From the NCBI GenBank assembly GCA_964631605.1, contig CAZVYG010000014.1:1-64000 (forward strand): a stretch of DNA of 64,000 nt. The letters are read 5' to 3'. This document shows, in pieces, positions 17,474-25,231 of this stretch. Within the stretch, counting starts at the first letter, position 1. Each line of letters begins with the position of its first letter. The translations under genes were made by a program, and so were the position numbers. The notes below the pieces were generated by a model that saw only the letters and a list, made by a program, of their open reading frames with translations, was not told the DNA's origin and did no database searches. Source of the DNA: JARKQH01 sp964631605 (lineage in GTDB: Bacteria; Verrucomicrobiota; Verrucomicrobiia; Limisphaerales; UBA8199).

Positions 17474-18820
17474 ATGCTCACGCGGGCCGAAAATGTTTTT
17501 TGCCGGGTCGCGGTTGGTGTTGCCGCACTGGCTTCGATTGCGGCAAGTCCGGGTCCTTCTTCCCGCCGGGCTTTGGACGTTGCGCCGGTCTGGACCGGCC
17601 ACCCCGTCGGGTTCCACTCTCTGCTCGCGAGCAACCGCCAGTTTGTGGCCTTTTTCGATGCCGAACGCCGGATGACGGTTGCCGCGCGCAGCCTGACCGA
17701 AACCAACTGGACCTTTGCAGTCCTGCCTGAAACGCTGGGGTGGGACAGCCACAATTACGTGACTTTCGCCCTGGATCAGGCCGGCCATGTCCACCTCAGC
17801 GGCAACATGCACGCCAAGCCCCTCGTCTATTTCCGCACCACCCGGGCGCTGGACATTCATTCTCTGGAGCGGGTTCCGGCAATGACCGGCCTGCAGGAAC
17901 AGCGCGTAACTTATCCCCGCTTCTTCACCGGGCCGGCTGGTGATTTGATTTTTACCTACCGCGACGGCGGCAGCGGCAACGGCGATCAAATCTACAACAT
18001 TTACGACGCGCCAACCCGGTCCTGGCGGCGGCTCCTGAAGGGTCCCTTGATTTCCGGCGAGGGTCAGAAAAGCGCCTACCTCCATGGCCCTGTGCGCGGA
18101 CCAGACGGGTTTTACCATTTGGTTTGGATTTGGCGCGAGACCCCCGATTGCGCGACGTCACATTGCATCTGCTATGCGCGCAGCCGGGACTTGGTGAACT
18201 GGGAAACCAGCCGCGGGACGCCGCTGTTGCTCCCGATCACCTTCCAGACCGGCGAGGTGGTGGACCCCGTCCCCATGCACGGGGGCGCGGTCAACGGCAA
18301 TGTCGCCCTCGGCTTCGACGCCCAAAAGCGGCCGATTGTTTCCTATCACAAGTTCGACGCGAACGGCTTCACCCAGGTCTATAACACGCGTCTCGAAAAT
18401 GGCCGGTGGGTTCAGCATCAGGCAACCGATTGGAGGCATCGCTGGGAGTTTGGTGGCGGCGGCTCGATCCCCTTCGAGGTTCGCGTCGGCCCGGTCAACC
18501 TCGACGCGGCCAACCAATTGACCCAGCACTTTTCCAGCCGCGAAAAAGACTCGGGCACATGGCTGCTCGATGACCGGAACCTCAGGCCGATGCGCCGCGT
18601 CCCGGCGGCGGATGCCGGAATCGCCGACCTGCGGAAGGTCCGGTCAGCCTTCCCCGGCATGCAGGTTCACCTCGTGCCGGTGCAGGGTTCCAACACCGGC
18701 CCGGCAACCCTCTGGTTGCGCTGGGAAACTCTGGACGCGAACCGCGACCGGCCTCGCACGCGTCCGTTGCCCCCGCCCGGCAGGCTCGAAGTTTACGAAA
18801 TCGCTCAACCGAAACCCTGA
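17474..18820 (+). CDS. Secreted BNR_4-type beta-propeller protein (possible polysaccharide lyase relative)
   Basis: A 448-residue protein with an N-terminal signal-like segment (residues 10-26) and a BNR repeat-containing family (BNR_4) propeller. Typical features are 'LGWDSHNYVTFALDQAGHVHLSGNMHAKPLVYFRT' (only its pattern W-x2-H-N ... D-x2-G-H-x-H-x-G-N-x-H is needed), 'VTYPRFFTGPAGDLIFTYRDG', 'LHGPVRGPDGFYHLVWIWR' and 'ARSRDLVNWETS'. The paired His residues and the Tyr/Arg of the central cleft are present. Members include ulvan lyases and rhamnose-glucuronate lyases (PL24/25/40/42), but many are uncharacterised. A glycan-degrading role outside the cytoplasm is likely; the exact substrate cannot be read. 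It follows hcp after a terminator and seems independent. Confidence 0.75.
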   Translation: MLTRAENVFCRVAVGVAALASIAASPGPSSRRALDVAPVWTGHPVGFHSLLASNRQFVAFFDAERRMTVAARSLTETNWTFAVLPETLGWDSHNYVTFALDQAGHVHLSGNMHAKPLVYFRTTRALDIHSLERVPAMTGLQEQRVTYPRFFTGPAGDLIFTYRDGGSGNGDQIYNIYDAPTRSWRRLLKGPLISGEGQKSAYLHGPVRGPDGFYHLVWIWRETPDCATSHCICYARSRDLVNWETSRGTPLLLPITFQTGEVVDPVPMHGGAVNGNVALGFDAQKRPIVSYHKFDANGFTQVYNTRLENGRWVQHQATDWRHRWEFGGGGSIPFEVRVGPVNLDAANQLTQHFSSREKDSGTWLLDDRNLRPMRRVPAADAGIADLRKVRSAFPGMQVHLVPVQGSNTGPATLWLRWETLDANRDRPRTRPLPPPGRLEVYEIAQPKP

Positions 18821-18917
18821 ACCCAACGCAGCCCCACGCTGTCCCTGTCAGCGGCTAGGCTGGGCAATCCGTGCGAAAATGCATTTCAACCGCAACGCGG
18901 TTGCGCTGGCTTTGGAT

Positions 18918-21263
18918 TCACCTCCCGTCCGCATGGCGCAACCTTTTCGAGGCGGGTCTGTTCTGCTCATTGGCAACCGGAGCCAGTTGCTGGGCGAACT
19001 CCTTGATCTGTGTGTGGAGGCCAAGCACGAGCAATTCATCCCCCACTTGGAAGGAGTCCCGCCCGCTGGGCGAGAGAATCCGCTGAGCACCGCGCCGAAT
19101 GCCGCCGATTTGAATGCCATATTTGCGGATAAGGTCCAATTCCGCCAACGGGCGGCCCGCCAGCGGACAACCCGGCGGCACCGCCACCGTTTCCATCGTC
19201 AGCTCATCGAAACCCGTCTGCCATTCCGAGGCGGATTCATAGTTGAGCAACTTCCGCCTTGCCCGTGCCAACTCCGCATGGCCGCCGAGCAACAAAAGCT
19301 TGTCGTGGGGATAAAGCACCGTCTCAGCGCCGGGATTGACCAGACTGTAGCCCTGCCGGTCAATGCCCACCACCGAGCAACCGAACTCGCTGCGCAGCGC
19401 AAGTTGGCCCAGGGTTTTGCCCGCGTGCGGTGTGTCGCCGGGCAAAGTGACTTCATCAATTTCGAGCTTCCAATCGGTGGTCTGCTGCGGCAGGTAGTCG
19501 GACCACGCGGAAGCTGAGGTTGGCTGGCTGGCGCGATGCAACTGCTCCAGCAACTCGATCTCGACCCGGCTTTGCCATTTGATGAAGCGCCGCCAGAAGA
19601 CCACCGCCACCACCCCCAGCAACAGCACCACCCCGCCTGCCGCACCCAGCAGCGACCATCCGCTGGGCAACAGCGCCAGCAGCCAGGCCGCCAGCACGCC
19701 CAGCGCCACCGCGGTCAGCGCCCGCTCGAGCAACGGACGCAAGATGCGCTGTCGCCGCACCCCGGTTGTCGCGGCGTCCGCCACCATCATGGACAGCGCA
19801 ACAATATTGCGCCAAATCGCGATCAGCGGGGCCAGCAGCACCGCCCCGAACAGACTCCAAAACACAAACGGCAACGCCTGCGGGAAGGGCCCGTCGGCTT
19901 CCAGGCTCCCGCGAGCCCGCTCATAAATCGGGCGCACAAACAACAGCAAAGCGGAGACAAACAGGACATAAACGCCCACCTGGAGCAAACGCTTCCGCGT
20001 GAGCCGCCACAGAATCCCCGCCGTCTGGCGCGTGCGCAGCCGCAGGAGCCAGTCATGATAGAAATCCACCCACTGGCGCAGGAAGCGGGGCTCCATCCGC
20101 GCCAGGCGTTCGCTGAGCGGCTCGGCATGACGTGTCAGCACAGGCGCGGCCAGCGCCGTCAGCAGGGCCGCTCCCGCCGCCACTGGATAAACGCTTTTCG
20201 GCAGCAGCCCCGTTTCCACCCCCAATTGCGCGATGACGAACGTGAATTCGCCCAGCGGCACCAGCGACAAGCCGGCCTGGATGGACTCGCGGCTCGAGTT
20301 CCCGACCACAATGAAGCCCAGGGTGCAGGCCAGCGGCCGCAATCCCAGGGCCAGAACGGTCACCACGATCAAATAGGGCCAGGCCTCCCGCAACAGCCGA
20401 AAATCCACCATCATTCCGACTGCGACAAAAAACACCGCGCCAAAAAGCTGTCGCAAACCGTCAAAACCGCGTTCGATATCGCTCTTATAGCGCGTGCTGC
20501 CGACCACCACCCCAAAAATAAACGCGCCCAGGGCCAGCGAATACCCCACGTAAACCGCCAGCGATGCCAGGGATAGAAGCACCCCCGCCACCACCAGCGT
20601 GCGGATTTCCAGCGTCGCCTCGCGGCTCAGCCGGGTGAGCAGCTTTGGGATGATCAACAGCGACATCACCGCCAGAAACACAATAAACGCGCCCAGGGTT
20701 CCCAGGGTCGGCAGCAGCGAGGGCGACGCGGCGCCCTGGTACCGCGCCAGCGACGACAACAGCGTCAGCATCGTAATGGCCACCAGGTCCTCGAGCACCG
20801 TCACTGCCAGCGCCAGTTGGCCGGGACGCTCGTGGGTGAGGTTCAGTTCCTCCAGCACCTTGCTGATGATGGCCGAACTGGAAACCATCAACATCCCGGC
20901 AAGGAAAAGGCTCGCGGTGGTCGTCCAGCCCATCGCCCAGCCAAAGATGCGGCAGCCGTTCAACACCAGGACCGCGCTGATGACCGTGGCGACCACGGTG
21001 GAAAGCCCCAGCCGCTTCAACCGGCTCAGGCTCAGGTTCAGTCCAATGGAAAACACCAGGAACACCAGCCCGATTTGCGCCAGAGTCTGAACCCGCTCCA
21101 AGTCGGCCACCAGGGCAAACGGCGGCGTAAACGGCCCGATGATGGTGCCCGCAACCAGGTAGCCCACGACAGCCGACAAACCCAGCCGCTGGCAAATCCA
21201 CGCCGCAATCCCGGCTGTCACCAACACCACCGCCAGGTCTCGAATGAAGACGATGCCCGTCAT
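18918..21263 (-). CDS. CPA2-family cation:proton antiporter with two C-terminal RCK_C (TrkA-C) domains
   Basis: A membrane protein of 781 residues. Residues 1-385 are a KefB/Na-H exchanger domain with about twelve membrane helices ('AVVGYLVAGTIIGPF', 'LVFLVFSIGLNLSL', 'TVLEDLVAITMLTLL', 'LGAFIFGVVVGSTRYK'). A second membrane block of about five helices at 430-585 is unusual for the family. Two tandem RCK_C domains follow at about 640-700 and 710-775 ('LLLLGGHAELARARRKL' and 'LLVLGLHTQIKEFAQQL'). No Rossmann RCK_N domain is seen, so NAD(H) gating as in KefC is not expected. The long frame upstream to 21389 has no family pattern; ATG 21263 is chosen. It follows the GH99-like gene by 19 bases and may share its transcript. 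Potassium or sodium efflux is inferred. Confidence 0.88.
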   Translation of the reverse strand: MTGIVFIRDLAVVLVTAGIAAWICQRLGLSAVVGYLVAGTIIGPFTPPFALVADLERVQTLAQIGLVFLVFSIGLNLSLSRLKRLGLSTVVATVISAVLVLNGCRIFGWAMGWTTTASLFLAGMLMVSSSAIISKVLEELNLTHERPGQLALAVTVLEDLVAITMLTLLSSLARYQGAASPSLLPTLGTLGAFIVFLAVMSLLIIPKLLTRLSREATLEIRTLVVAGVLLSLASLAVYVGYSLALGAFIFGVVVGSTRYKSDIERGFDGLRQLFGAVFFVAVGMMVDFRLLREAWPYLIVVTVLALGLRPLACTLGFIVVGNSSRESIQAGLSLVPLGEFTFVIAQLGVETGLLPKSVYPVAAGAALLTALAAPVLTRHAEPLSERLARMEPRFLRQWVDFYHDWLLRLRTRQTAGILWRLTRKRLLQVGVYVLFVSALLLFVRPIYERARGSLEADGPFPQALPFVFWSLFGAVLLAPLIAIWRNIVALSMMVADAATTGVRRQRILRPLLERALTAVALGVLAAWLLALLPSGWSLLGAAGGVVLLLGVVAVVFWRRFIKWQSRVEIELLEQLHRASQPTSASAWSDYLPQQTTDWKLEIDEVTLPGDTPHAGKTLGQLALRSEFGCSVVGIDRQGYSLVNPGAETVLYPHDKLLLLGGHAELARARRKLLNYESASEWQTGFDELTMETVAVPPGCPLAGRPLAELDLIRKYGIQIGGIRRGAQRILSPSGRDSFQVGDELLVLGLHTQIKEFAQQLAPVANEQNRPASKRLRHADGR

Positions 21264-21282
21264 AATCGGCTGGTGCCCAAGC

Positions 21283-23091
21283 TTACTGGAACCGGTAATT
21301 CCACCGGCGGTTGGGCGCGCTGTCGCCGTTGACACCCAGCTCGGACACCTCGCCGAAACTCTGCACGTTGTCCGCCCAGTGAAAATCAAATGCCGGCGCC
21401 TTTCCTACGTCCTGGCCCACCGCCTTGCGCGCCAGGCTCAACTCCATCCCGTTGCCGTTGACGCGGTACTCGGCCCGTCCAACCGTCTGCCAACTGCCGG
21501 CCCGCCAGGCTTTCACCGTGGTCTCGGTCTCTCCCGGCACCTCGAGGTTGATGATAAAATCGTACCCGAGCCAGCCGGTGCCACCGTTCTGGTCGGCATC
21601 CAGGAGCAACAGCATCCAGTGCGGATCCGTTCGCGGAGTGATCCGCTCCCGCGTCTGAACGAAAAAGAACAGCCGGCGGGCGTCATAGGCCGCTTTGGCA
21701 ATCACAAAATCGTTGCGTCCCGTATCGTTCCGATACACCACGCCGCCGTAGCCCGGGTGCTCCCGGTGGATGGTGTCGCCGATCGTGTCCCGGTACTCCG
21801 GCGCCACCCCCCGCCAGTCTTCGAACTCGCCGTCAATCCGAATCCGGCTCGGGCCCGGCGATGTGGGCGGCGGGCGGACGCCTTTGAACCGGCGCACATA
21901 GCCGGCCAGTTGATAATAGTAGTTGTCGGTGTGGCCGCCCCGCATGGGCTCGCAGTCGCGGCTGTATTCCTGCGTGTATTGGTCCACAAACAGCCCGCCA
22001 GGAAAGTAGCAATCCGCGTCGGTGTACTTGCTCCAGCGCGTGTAGCGTCCGGCGGTCCACTCATTCCAGCCGGTGACGAAGATGAACTCCGGGTCGGCCC
22101 GCAGGGCGTGTTCCCATTGCTCCGCGAAGTTCAGGCCGAGGTTCACCGCCTCCGGGCGCGGGTCCTTGCCGCCGTCGTGCCAACTTCGCCCCATCGCCCC
22201 CTGTTTGTGGCTCATCGGCGCCGGTCCGGGCGTGTTGGGCAGCGCATTCTGTGCCACTCCCACGCTCATCTGCTCGAGCTCGCCCACGCGGTTTGTGAAC
22301 CCATGCTGCGGATGCACCTCCAGCCAGCTCCATTGGTCGGGGCCGCTCGGCCCCAGCCAGTAATCCGGCATCGGCCGCCGGAATGTAAAAAATTCCACCA
22401 TTTCCGGCGCCTCAAGATATTCCTTGTTGGCCAGCAACAGAGGCTTGCCCCTCCAAAGATACCACAACTCCCGCCAAAGACCGGGGCTGTATAAATCACG
22501 CCAGAGCCGGTCCGTGACCGGTCGCGGGTCGCCGAACGGCGCGATGAAAGCGATGGCGGGAGTGCGTGCTCCCTCGCGTCTCATGGCGGTGTATTCACGG
22601 CACAAGGCCTCGTACTGGTCCTTCCACGTGAACGGGGGATTCGTCGTGTCGAACAGGATGACGTCTATGCCCGCGTCCGCCAGCGCGCTGGCGTGCTTCC
22701 GGATCACGAAGGGGTCGGTCATGATGTAGTAGCCCAGCTCCGGTTCGCCCCAGTGATGCGGCGCGCCGTTCGCCGGCCAGGCAATCCTGCCGTCCTTCGC
22801 CGTGGCGATGAGCCGCGTGTTGTCGTTGGGCCCCCCCGACCGGGGCACATGCCACGTCCAATAGAAAATACCCACCTGCTTCCCCGGCCGCACTGGGCCA
22901 CATTCTTTCCGCCCGGGAACCACCCGGCCCGCGCCATCGGTCGCCACCCACGTGTCGGCGAACACATCCTCCCCCGCGTAAGGCCGCCCCTCGTATTGGG
23001 CTGCGGCCGTCGGCCGGCCCCCGCCAAGCATGCCCCACACGGCGAGCGCCGCAAGTAGGTTGCGCCCCCGGAACAGAAAGCTCATCGCCAT
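21283..23091 (-). CDS. Secreted GH99/WbsX-like TIM-barrel protein with C-terminal CBM9-like domain
   Basis: A 602-residue exported protein. A signal peptide ends near 'GGGRPTAAAQ'. Residues about 45-400 look like the GH71/GH99/WbsX-like barrel: 'VGIFYWTWHVP', 'LADAGIDVILFDTTNP', 'LWYLWRGKPLLL' and 'FIFVTGWNEWTAGR', with the conserved Asp and Glu at strand ends. Residues about 430-600 resemble a CBM9-like sugar-binding domain ('RIRIDGEFEDWRG', 'MLLLLDADQNGGTGWLGYDF', 'NGMELSLARKAVG'). It may cleave or bind extracellular glycans; no activity can be assigned. The open frame reaches 23208, but ATG 23091 (or 23085) directly precedes the signal peptide. Nothing nearby points to a polysaccharide-utilisation locus with a transporter. 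Confidence 0.75.
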   Translation of the reverse strand: MAMSFLFRGRNLLAALAVWGMLGGGRPTAAAQYEGRPYAGEDVFADTWVATDGAGRVVPGRKECGPVRPGKQVGIFYWTWHVPRSGGPNDNTRLIATAKDGRIAWPANGAPHHWGEPELGYYIMTDPFVIRKHASALADAGIDVILFDTTNPPFTWKDQYEALCREYTAMRREGARTPAIAFIAPFGDPRPVTDRLWRDLYSPGLWRELWYLWRGKPLLLANKEYLEAPEMVEFFTFRRPMPDYWLGPSGPDQWSWLEVHPQHGFTNRVGELEQMSVGVAQNALPNTPGPAPMSHKQGAMGRSWHDGGKDPRPEAVNLGLNFAEQWEHALRADPEFIFVTGWNEWTAGRYTRWSKYTDADCYFPGGLFVDQYTQEYSRDCEPMRGGHTDNYYYQLAGYVRRFKGVRPPPTSPGPSRIRIDGEFEDWRGVAPEYRDTIGDTIHREHPGYGGVVYRNDTGRNDFVIAKAAYDARRLFFFVQTRERITPRTDPHWMLLLLDADQNGGTGWLGYDFIINLEVPGETETTVKAWRAGSWQTVGRAEYRVNGNGMELSLARKAVGQDVGKAPAFDFHWADNVQSFGEVSELGVNGDSAPNRRWNYRFQ

Positions 23092-23243
23092 GCTGCCATT
23101 CTGGCCGGAGAGGGTTTCGTTGACACGAAAAAATGGAATCGAAACGGCGTATTCCAATTGCGTTGGTCGGACGGCCAAGCCTGCCCCCCTTACAGGGGGT
23201 GAAAACACCTTTGTTGAATTGGTCCGCGGGCGGCGGGTTTGGC

Positions 23244-23453
23244 TCAGCCGCCAGCCACGATCTTGACGATCTCGAGGCGGTCGCCGCTTTTAACCTGGCG
23301 GCTGGCGAACTCGGACGGCGCCACCGCCTCGCCATTGTGCTCGACCACCACGCTGCGCGGCGGCAGTTGTTGCCCCCGCAGGAAAGCCTCCAGCGAGCAA
23401 GGCAGTTCCGCCTCAATGATCCTGCCGTTGGCGGTGACAGTGCCGGTTTTCAT
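23244..23453 (-). CDS. thiS: Sulfur carrier protein ThiS
   Basis: A ubiquitin-fold protein of 69 residues ending in the diagnostic 'GG' ('IVKIVAGG'), which ThiF-type enzymes adenylate and sulfurate to give the thiocarboxylate sulfur donor for the thiamine thiazole ring. The core patterns 'GRIIEAE', 'SLEAFLRGQQLPPRSVVVEHNG' (shown here as pattern only) and 'KSGDRLEIVKIV' fit ThiS. It follows thiH by 24 bases on the same strand, so the two are co-transcribed. ThiF and ThiG are not in the window. Confidence 0.93.
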   Translation of the reverse strand: MKTGTVTANGRIIEAELPCSLEAFLRGQQLPPRSVVVEHNGEAVAPSEFASRQVKSGDRLEIVKIVAGG

Positions 23454-23477
23454 AAATCCGGAGGTCTCCTCGCCAGT

Positions 23478-24725
23478 TCACGCGCTCAGCGCCTGGTCCC
23501 AATCTTTCCACACCGGCTCGTAACCCAGGCTGCGAATCCGCTCGGCCACCTGCCCGGCGGGCCGCGGGTCGGCAATCTGGAACTGTTCGGTGGCATGCAT
23601 CTGTGCTCCCCCCGCCGCCCACTCGCTCGCCCCCAATTCCACAATCCGCCCCTTTTGTGTATGATGCAGTTTCTGCTGGCCCGCGCCGGTGTAACCCCCC
23701 GGTTCGGTGTGGCTGCCCGCGCTTAATAACGTGATGCCCAGCGGCATCAGGCCATCCCGCAGCCGCGCCGGCTCGCGGGTGGACAACACCAGCCCCACAT
23801 CCGGGAACATCAGTCGAAACGCGCACACCAACTGCACCAGCTCCCGGTCCGTGATATGCGTCAACGGCTGAAACTCCCCGGCGCACGGACGAAGCCGCGG
23901 GAAGGAAATGGTCAGCGAGGATTTCCAGCAAACCCGCAGCAGGTATTGGGCGTGCGCGGCCAGGCACAACGCCTCGTAGCGCCAATCCGCCAGCCCATAC
24001 AAGGCTCCGATGCCCAAACGCCGGAATCCCGCCGCGTAGGCCCGCTCCGGCGTTTCCAGACGCCAATCGAAATTCTTTTTGGGCCCCGCCGTGTGCATCT
24101 GGTCGTAGAGGTCGCGGTCGTAGGTCTCCTGATAAACCACCAACCCCTCCGCCCCAGCCTGAACCAAAGGACGGTAATCTTCCGTGGACATCGGCCCTAC
24201 TTCCAGCGACGTGCCCGGCACCTCCCCCTGGACAGCCCGCACGCAGTCCGCCAAATAATCCCGCGAGACGAACCGCGGATGCTCGCCGGCCACCAGCAGC
24301 AGGTTGCGAAAGCCCTGCTCCACCAGCGCGCGCGCCTCCCGCCGCACTTCCTCCGGCGTCAGCGTCACCCGCAGAATGGGGTTGTCCCGCGAAAAGCCGC
24401 AATACCGGCAGTTGTTGATGCACTCATTCGAAAGATACAGCGGCGCAAAAAGCCGGATCACCTTCCCAAACCGTTGCTGGGTCAATCGTTGCGAACGCCG
24501 TCCCATCGCCTCCAACAACTCGCCCGCCGCCGGCGAAATCAAATGCGCGAAATCGGTCAGCGACAGCGACGAACGCTCCAGGCTCGCCCGCGCCGCGTTC
24601 ACCGGCGCGCTCCGCGCCCGCCGCAGCAACTCGCCCACCGGCAGGGCATTGAATTCAGCAACAAAACTCACCCTGTAAAGGTAGCCAACAGTCGCAAAAT
24701 GTCGAAAGATTAACTTGTCCACCAT
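23478..24725 (-). CDS. thiH: 2-iminoacetate synthase ThiH (radical SAM)
   Basis: ThiH splits tyrosine with S-adenosylmethionine radical chemistry to give dehydroglycine for the thiazole of thiamine. The radical SAM cluster motif CX3CX2C is seen in 'NECINNCRYCGFSRDN', followed by 'LLVAGEHPRFVS', 'EVGPMSTEDYRPLVQAGAEG' and 'YQETYDRDLYDQMH'. The C-terminal half has 'FPRLRPCAG' and 'STREPARLRD', all typical. The length (415 residues from ATG 24725) is slightly long; 24725 has a good ribosome site (GAGGTGAAGG) ten bases upstream. GTG 24671 would give a family-like 397 residues. It heads the thiH-thiS pair. I see no TPP riboswitch upstream. Confidence 0.93.
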   Translation of the reverse strand: MVDKLIFRHFATVGYLYRVSFVAEFNALPVGELLRRARSAPVNAARASLERSSLSLTDFAHLISPAAGELLEAMGRRSQRLTQQRFGKVIRLFAPLYLSNECINNCRYCGFSRDNPILRVTLTPEEVRREARALVEQGFRNLLLVAGEHPRFVSRDYLADCVRAVQGEVPGTSLEVGPMSTEDYRPLVQAGAEGLVVYQETYDRDLYDQMHTAGPKKNFDWRLETPERAYAAGFRRLGIGALYGLADWRYEALCLAAHAQYLLRVCWKSSLTISFPRLRPCAGEFQPLTHITDRELVQLVCAFRLMFPDVGLVLSTREPARLRDGLMPLGITLLSAGSHTEPGGYTGAGQQKLHHTQKGRIVELGASEWAAGGAQMHATEQFQIADPRPAGQVAERIRSLGYEPVWKDWDQALSA

Positions 24726-24781
24726 CGAGCTGAAGCCTTCACCTCGAGTCCCGGATTGATCCAAACCGTTGTCTTGTCGCA

Positions 24782-25093
24782 GATTGGCGGCTTTATTATA
24801 GCGTGAGCCTGGACGGCCTGCATTGGGAGATGCTCAACGGCGGCAAACGGGTGTTCGAGGAGTACCGCGGTCACGCCGACGTCTGCAACGGCTACGACGG
24901 ACGTTGGCACCTGGTCGGCCACGGGGCCGATCACCGGCCGGACATCAATTTCCGGGTTTGAGAGGACCTCATCACTTGGGAGAAACATGGCGAGTTCGTG
25001 CCCGATCTGAAGCACGTGCCCGATTACCCGAAAGCCTTGCCCCGGATCAGCCGGAAGCAATACGACGCTTTGGTCGCCCGATTCGGCAAATAG
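24782..25093 (+). pseudogene. Remnant of a GH43-like five-bladed propeller glycosidase, with an in-frame stop
   Basis: A 5'-truncated remnant on the plus strand with no start codon of its own. The translation has clear propeller patterns: 'DWRLYYSVSLDGLHWEML', then 'GYDGRWHLVGHG', then 'INFRV' followed by a TGA stop at 24959-24961. It then continues in the same frame with 'EDLITWEKHGEFVPDL' to a TAG at 25091. Both sides of the TGA make sense together (S-x-DLI-WE is a family motif), so the stop looks like a recent single-base change rather than the end of a gene. The front part of the protein is missing. GH43/GH32-like enzymes of this kind are common in planctomycetes and verrucomicrobia. The rest of the 24726-25231 gap shows nothing else. 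Confidence 0.7.
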
Positions 25094-25231
25094 CCGCCCA
25101 ATTGAAAAGCCGGGCGGGAGAATCGTCTTGGGAGACCCCGCAAAAGGGTCTAAAAGAGGAGACCTTGGGATGGTCTTCGTCGGGTCAGCAGGCAGCGGAT
25201 GGCTGGCGCTGACCCGACGATGCAGAGCGAC

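Noticed and set aside
15580..17754. A 724-residue open frame on the minus strand covering hcp
   Set aside because: It is fully antisense to the well-recognised hcp gene, has no domain pattern and is rich in Arg, Gly and Pro as expected from high-GC shadow frames.
24726..25231. TPP riboswitch upstream of thiH
   Set aside because: No Thi-box core was found on the minus strand; the space is filled by the GH43-like remnant.
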